The notes under the pieces are model-generated. The model was not told the DNA's origin. It saw only the letters and a list, made by a program, of their open reading frames with translations, and did not search any database. A program made the position numbers and the translations under genes. Below, one piece after another: positions 6,005 to 7,387 of a stretch of DNA of 7,387 bases; position 1 is the stretch's first letter, and every line of letters begins with the position of its first letter. The stretch comes from Streptosporangiaceae bacterium (GTDB lineage Bacteria > Actinomycetota > Actinomycetes > Streptosporangiales > Streptosporangiaceae). Location: NCBI GenBank assembly GCA_030039095.1, contig JASHQP010000108.1, positions 1 through 7,387 of the forward strand, in the 5' to 3' direction.

Positions 6005-7387
6005 ATGAACCCCCGAACGCACGCACCAGCCGGCCGGCCGCTGCCCGAAACCGGGGACCAGGTCTGGCGGGACCCGGCGCGGCCCGCCGCCGAGCGCGTG
6101 GCCGACCTGATCGCGCGGATGACCCTGGACGAGAAGGCAGCACAGCTCGTGGGCATCTGGCTGCGGCCGGACGGCGACAGCGGCGGCGTCGCGCCGATGC
6201 AGGGCGCGCTCGACGACGGGCCGGGTTCGGTCGCCGAGCTCGTCAGCCACGGCGTTGGGCAGCTCACCCGGGTATTCGGCACCGTGCCGCTGCGCCCCGC
6301 GGCCGGCGCCGGCGTGCTGGCGCGGCTGCAGGCCCAGGTGGTCGCGGCCAGCAGGTTCGGCATCCCGGCCATCGCGCACGAGGAGTGCCTGACCGGGATC
6401 GAGGCCTGGACCGCGACAGCGTTCCCGACCCCGCTTGCCTGGGGCGCATCGTTCGACCCCGAGCTGGTACGGGAAATGGCCGCGGCGATCGGGCGGGACC
6501 TGCGCGCGGTCGGCGTGCACCAAGGGCTCGCCCCGGTGCTCGACGTGGCGCGCGATCCGCGCTGGGGGCGGGTGGAGGAGACCATCGGCGAGGACCCGTA
6601 CCTGGTGGGCCTCGTCGGGACCGCCTACGTGCAGGGCCTGGAGTCGGCCGGGGTGATCGCCACCCTGAAGCACTTCGTCGGCTACTCGGCCTCGCGCGCG
6701 GGCCGGAACCTCGCGCCGGTGGACATCGGGCCACGGGAACTGGCCGACGTCATCCTGCCGCCGTTCGAGATGGCGATCCGTGAGGGAGGCGCACGCTCCG
6801 TCATGCCCGCGTACCCGAGCATCGACGGAATCCCGGCCACGGCGGACCCCGCGCTGCTGACCGGCACGCTGCGTGACGAACTCGGGTTCGACGGGGTCGT
6901 GGTGTCCGACTACGACGCGATCTCGTTCCTGGAGACGCTGCACGGCGTGGCCGGCTCGCCGGCCGAGGCGGCGGTGCTCGCCCTCGGCGCGGGCGTGGAC
7001 GTCGAGCTGCCGCATCCGAAATGCTTCGGCGCGGCGCTGGCCGACGCGGTCCGGGCCGGCCAGGTGCCGCAACGGCTGGTCGACCGCGCGGCGGCCCGGG
7101 TGCTGCGGCAGAAGTGCGAGCTTGGCCTGCTCGATCCCGGCTGGCCCGCCCGCGACGGCATCAGTACGGTTATCGACCTGGATCCGCCGGCCCACCGGGC
7201 CCTGGCCCGCCAGCTGGCCGAGGAATCCGTCGTGCTGCTGGCCAACCGCGAGGCCGTGCTGCCGCTCCGGCCCGACGCGAGCATCGCCGTGATCGGGCCG
7301 CTCGCCGACGACCCGCTGGCCTTCTTCGGGTGCTACAGCATGCCCCGCCACCTGGGTGACCGGTATCCAGAAGCCGCCGAGGGGCTG
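6005..7387 (+). CDS. Glycoside hydrolase family 3 enzyme, beta-xylosidase/beta-glucosidase type (N-terminal part, runs off right edge)
   Basis: 461 codons are present with no stop; complete multi-domain GH3 enzymes are usually about 750-850 residues. The family hydrolyses terminal beta-linked sugars with retention of configuration. Landmarks in order are MTLDEKAAQL (39-48), IAHEECLTG (123-131), LDVARDPRWGR (179-189) followed by GEDP, KHFVGYSASRAGRN (222-235), and GFDGVVVSDYDAI with the predicted nucleophile Asp 302. The (beta/alpha)8 domain is complete. The second domain begins near 400 (LAEESVVLLANR) and is cut, so the general acid residue is not visible. The nucleophile is followed by Tyr where many members have Trp. 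The N-terminus has no hydrophobic signal, so a cytoplasmic location is expected, consistent with hydrolysis after import. I chose the ATG at 6005; GAGG lies about 10 nt upstream. HEECLTG and GYSASRAGRN recall actinobacterial beta-xylosidases, but glucose, xylose or another sugar cannot be settled here. Confidence 0.92.
   Translation, partial: MNPRTHAPAGRPLPETGDQVWRDPARPAAERVADLIARMTLDEKAAQLVGIWLRPDGDSGGVAPMQGALDDGPGSVAELVSHGVGQLTRVFGTVPLRPAAGAGVLARLQAQVVAASRFGIPAIAHEECLTGIEAWTATAFPTPLAWGASFDPELVREMAAAIGRDLRAVGVHQGLAPVLDVARDPRWGRVEETIGEDPYLVGLVGTAYVQGLESAGVIATLKHFVGYSASRAGRNLAPVDIGPRELADVILPPFEMAIREGGARSVMPAYPSIDGIPATADPALLTGTLRDELGFDGVVVSDYDAISFLETLHGVAGSPAEAAVLALGAGVDVELPHPKCFGAALADAVRAGQVPQRLVDRAAARVLRQKCELGLLDPGWPARDGISTVIDLDPPAHRALARQLAEESVVLLANREAVLPLRPDASIAVIGPLADDPLAFFGCYSMPRHLGDRYPEAAEGL

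Noticed and set aside
4828..6585. 585-codon open frame on the minus strand across the regulator gene
   Set aside because: It is antisense to two well-supported genes, has a low-complexity Arg/Pro/Ala composition and shows no domain. Long antisense frames are expected in DNA this rich in G and C.
5933..7351. 472-codon open frame on the minus strand across the GH3 gene
   Set aside because: The plus-strand GH3 motifs are unmistakable. The antisense product is His/Arg/Gly-rich with no recognisable motif.

Overview
This window is GC-rich DNA with actinomycete character: G/C-ending codons, GTG starts, four-base ATGA gene overlaps, and a sugar locus built around a LacI-type regulator. I would place it in the Actinomycetia, but the sequence alone does not give a genus. 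It holds two divergent transcription units separated by about 370 bp, and each is cut by a window edge.

Leftward unit (minus strand, 4537 down to 1): a complete set of parts for one ABC importer of the dipeptide/oligopeptide/nickel (PepT) family. In transcription order these are a DppB-like permease, a DppC-like permease, a DppD/OppD-like ATPase, a DppF/OppF-like ATPase, and the first 98 residues of a lipoprotein substrate-binding protein (family 5) that runs off the left edge. The first four genes overlap one another, so they are almost certainly one operon with coupled translation. The binding protein follows after 16 bp with its own ribosome-binding site.

Rightward unit (plus strand, 4909 to 7387): a LacI-family regulator, then after 40 bp the first 461 residues of a glycoside hydrolase family 3 enzyme of the beta-xylosidase/beta-glucosidase type. 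The enzyme runs off the right edge and shows no export signal.

The intergenic region (4538-4908) contains a convincing housekeeping-type promoter for the transporter operon (TTGACG, 17-bp spacer, TAAGAT). It also contains a near-palindromic motif, CGAA-NN-TTTTC, present twice. One copy lies just downstream of the -10 of the transporter promoter; the other lies just downstream of a weaker TACGAT -10 facing the regulator gene. The copies are in the same orientation relative to their own transcription, which makes them good candidates for operators of the LacI-type protein encoded beside them.

Taken together, the locus looks like an import-then-hydrolyse system. The binding lipoprotein captures a substrate, the PepT-type importer brings it in, the cytoplasmic GH3 enzyme removes sugars from non-reducing ends, and the regulator senses the sugar and controls both arms. 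The peptide-transporter label that homology would give the ABC genes is therefore probably misleading, since a beta-linked oligosaccharide or glycoside is the likelier cargo. I found no RNA genes, mobile elements, CRISPR arrays or phage genes, and nothing that amounts to an undescribed class of system.
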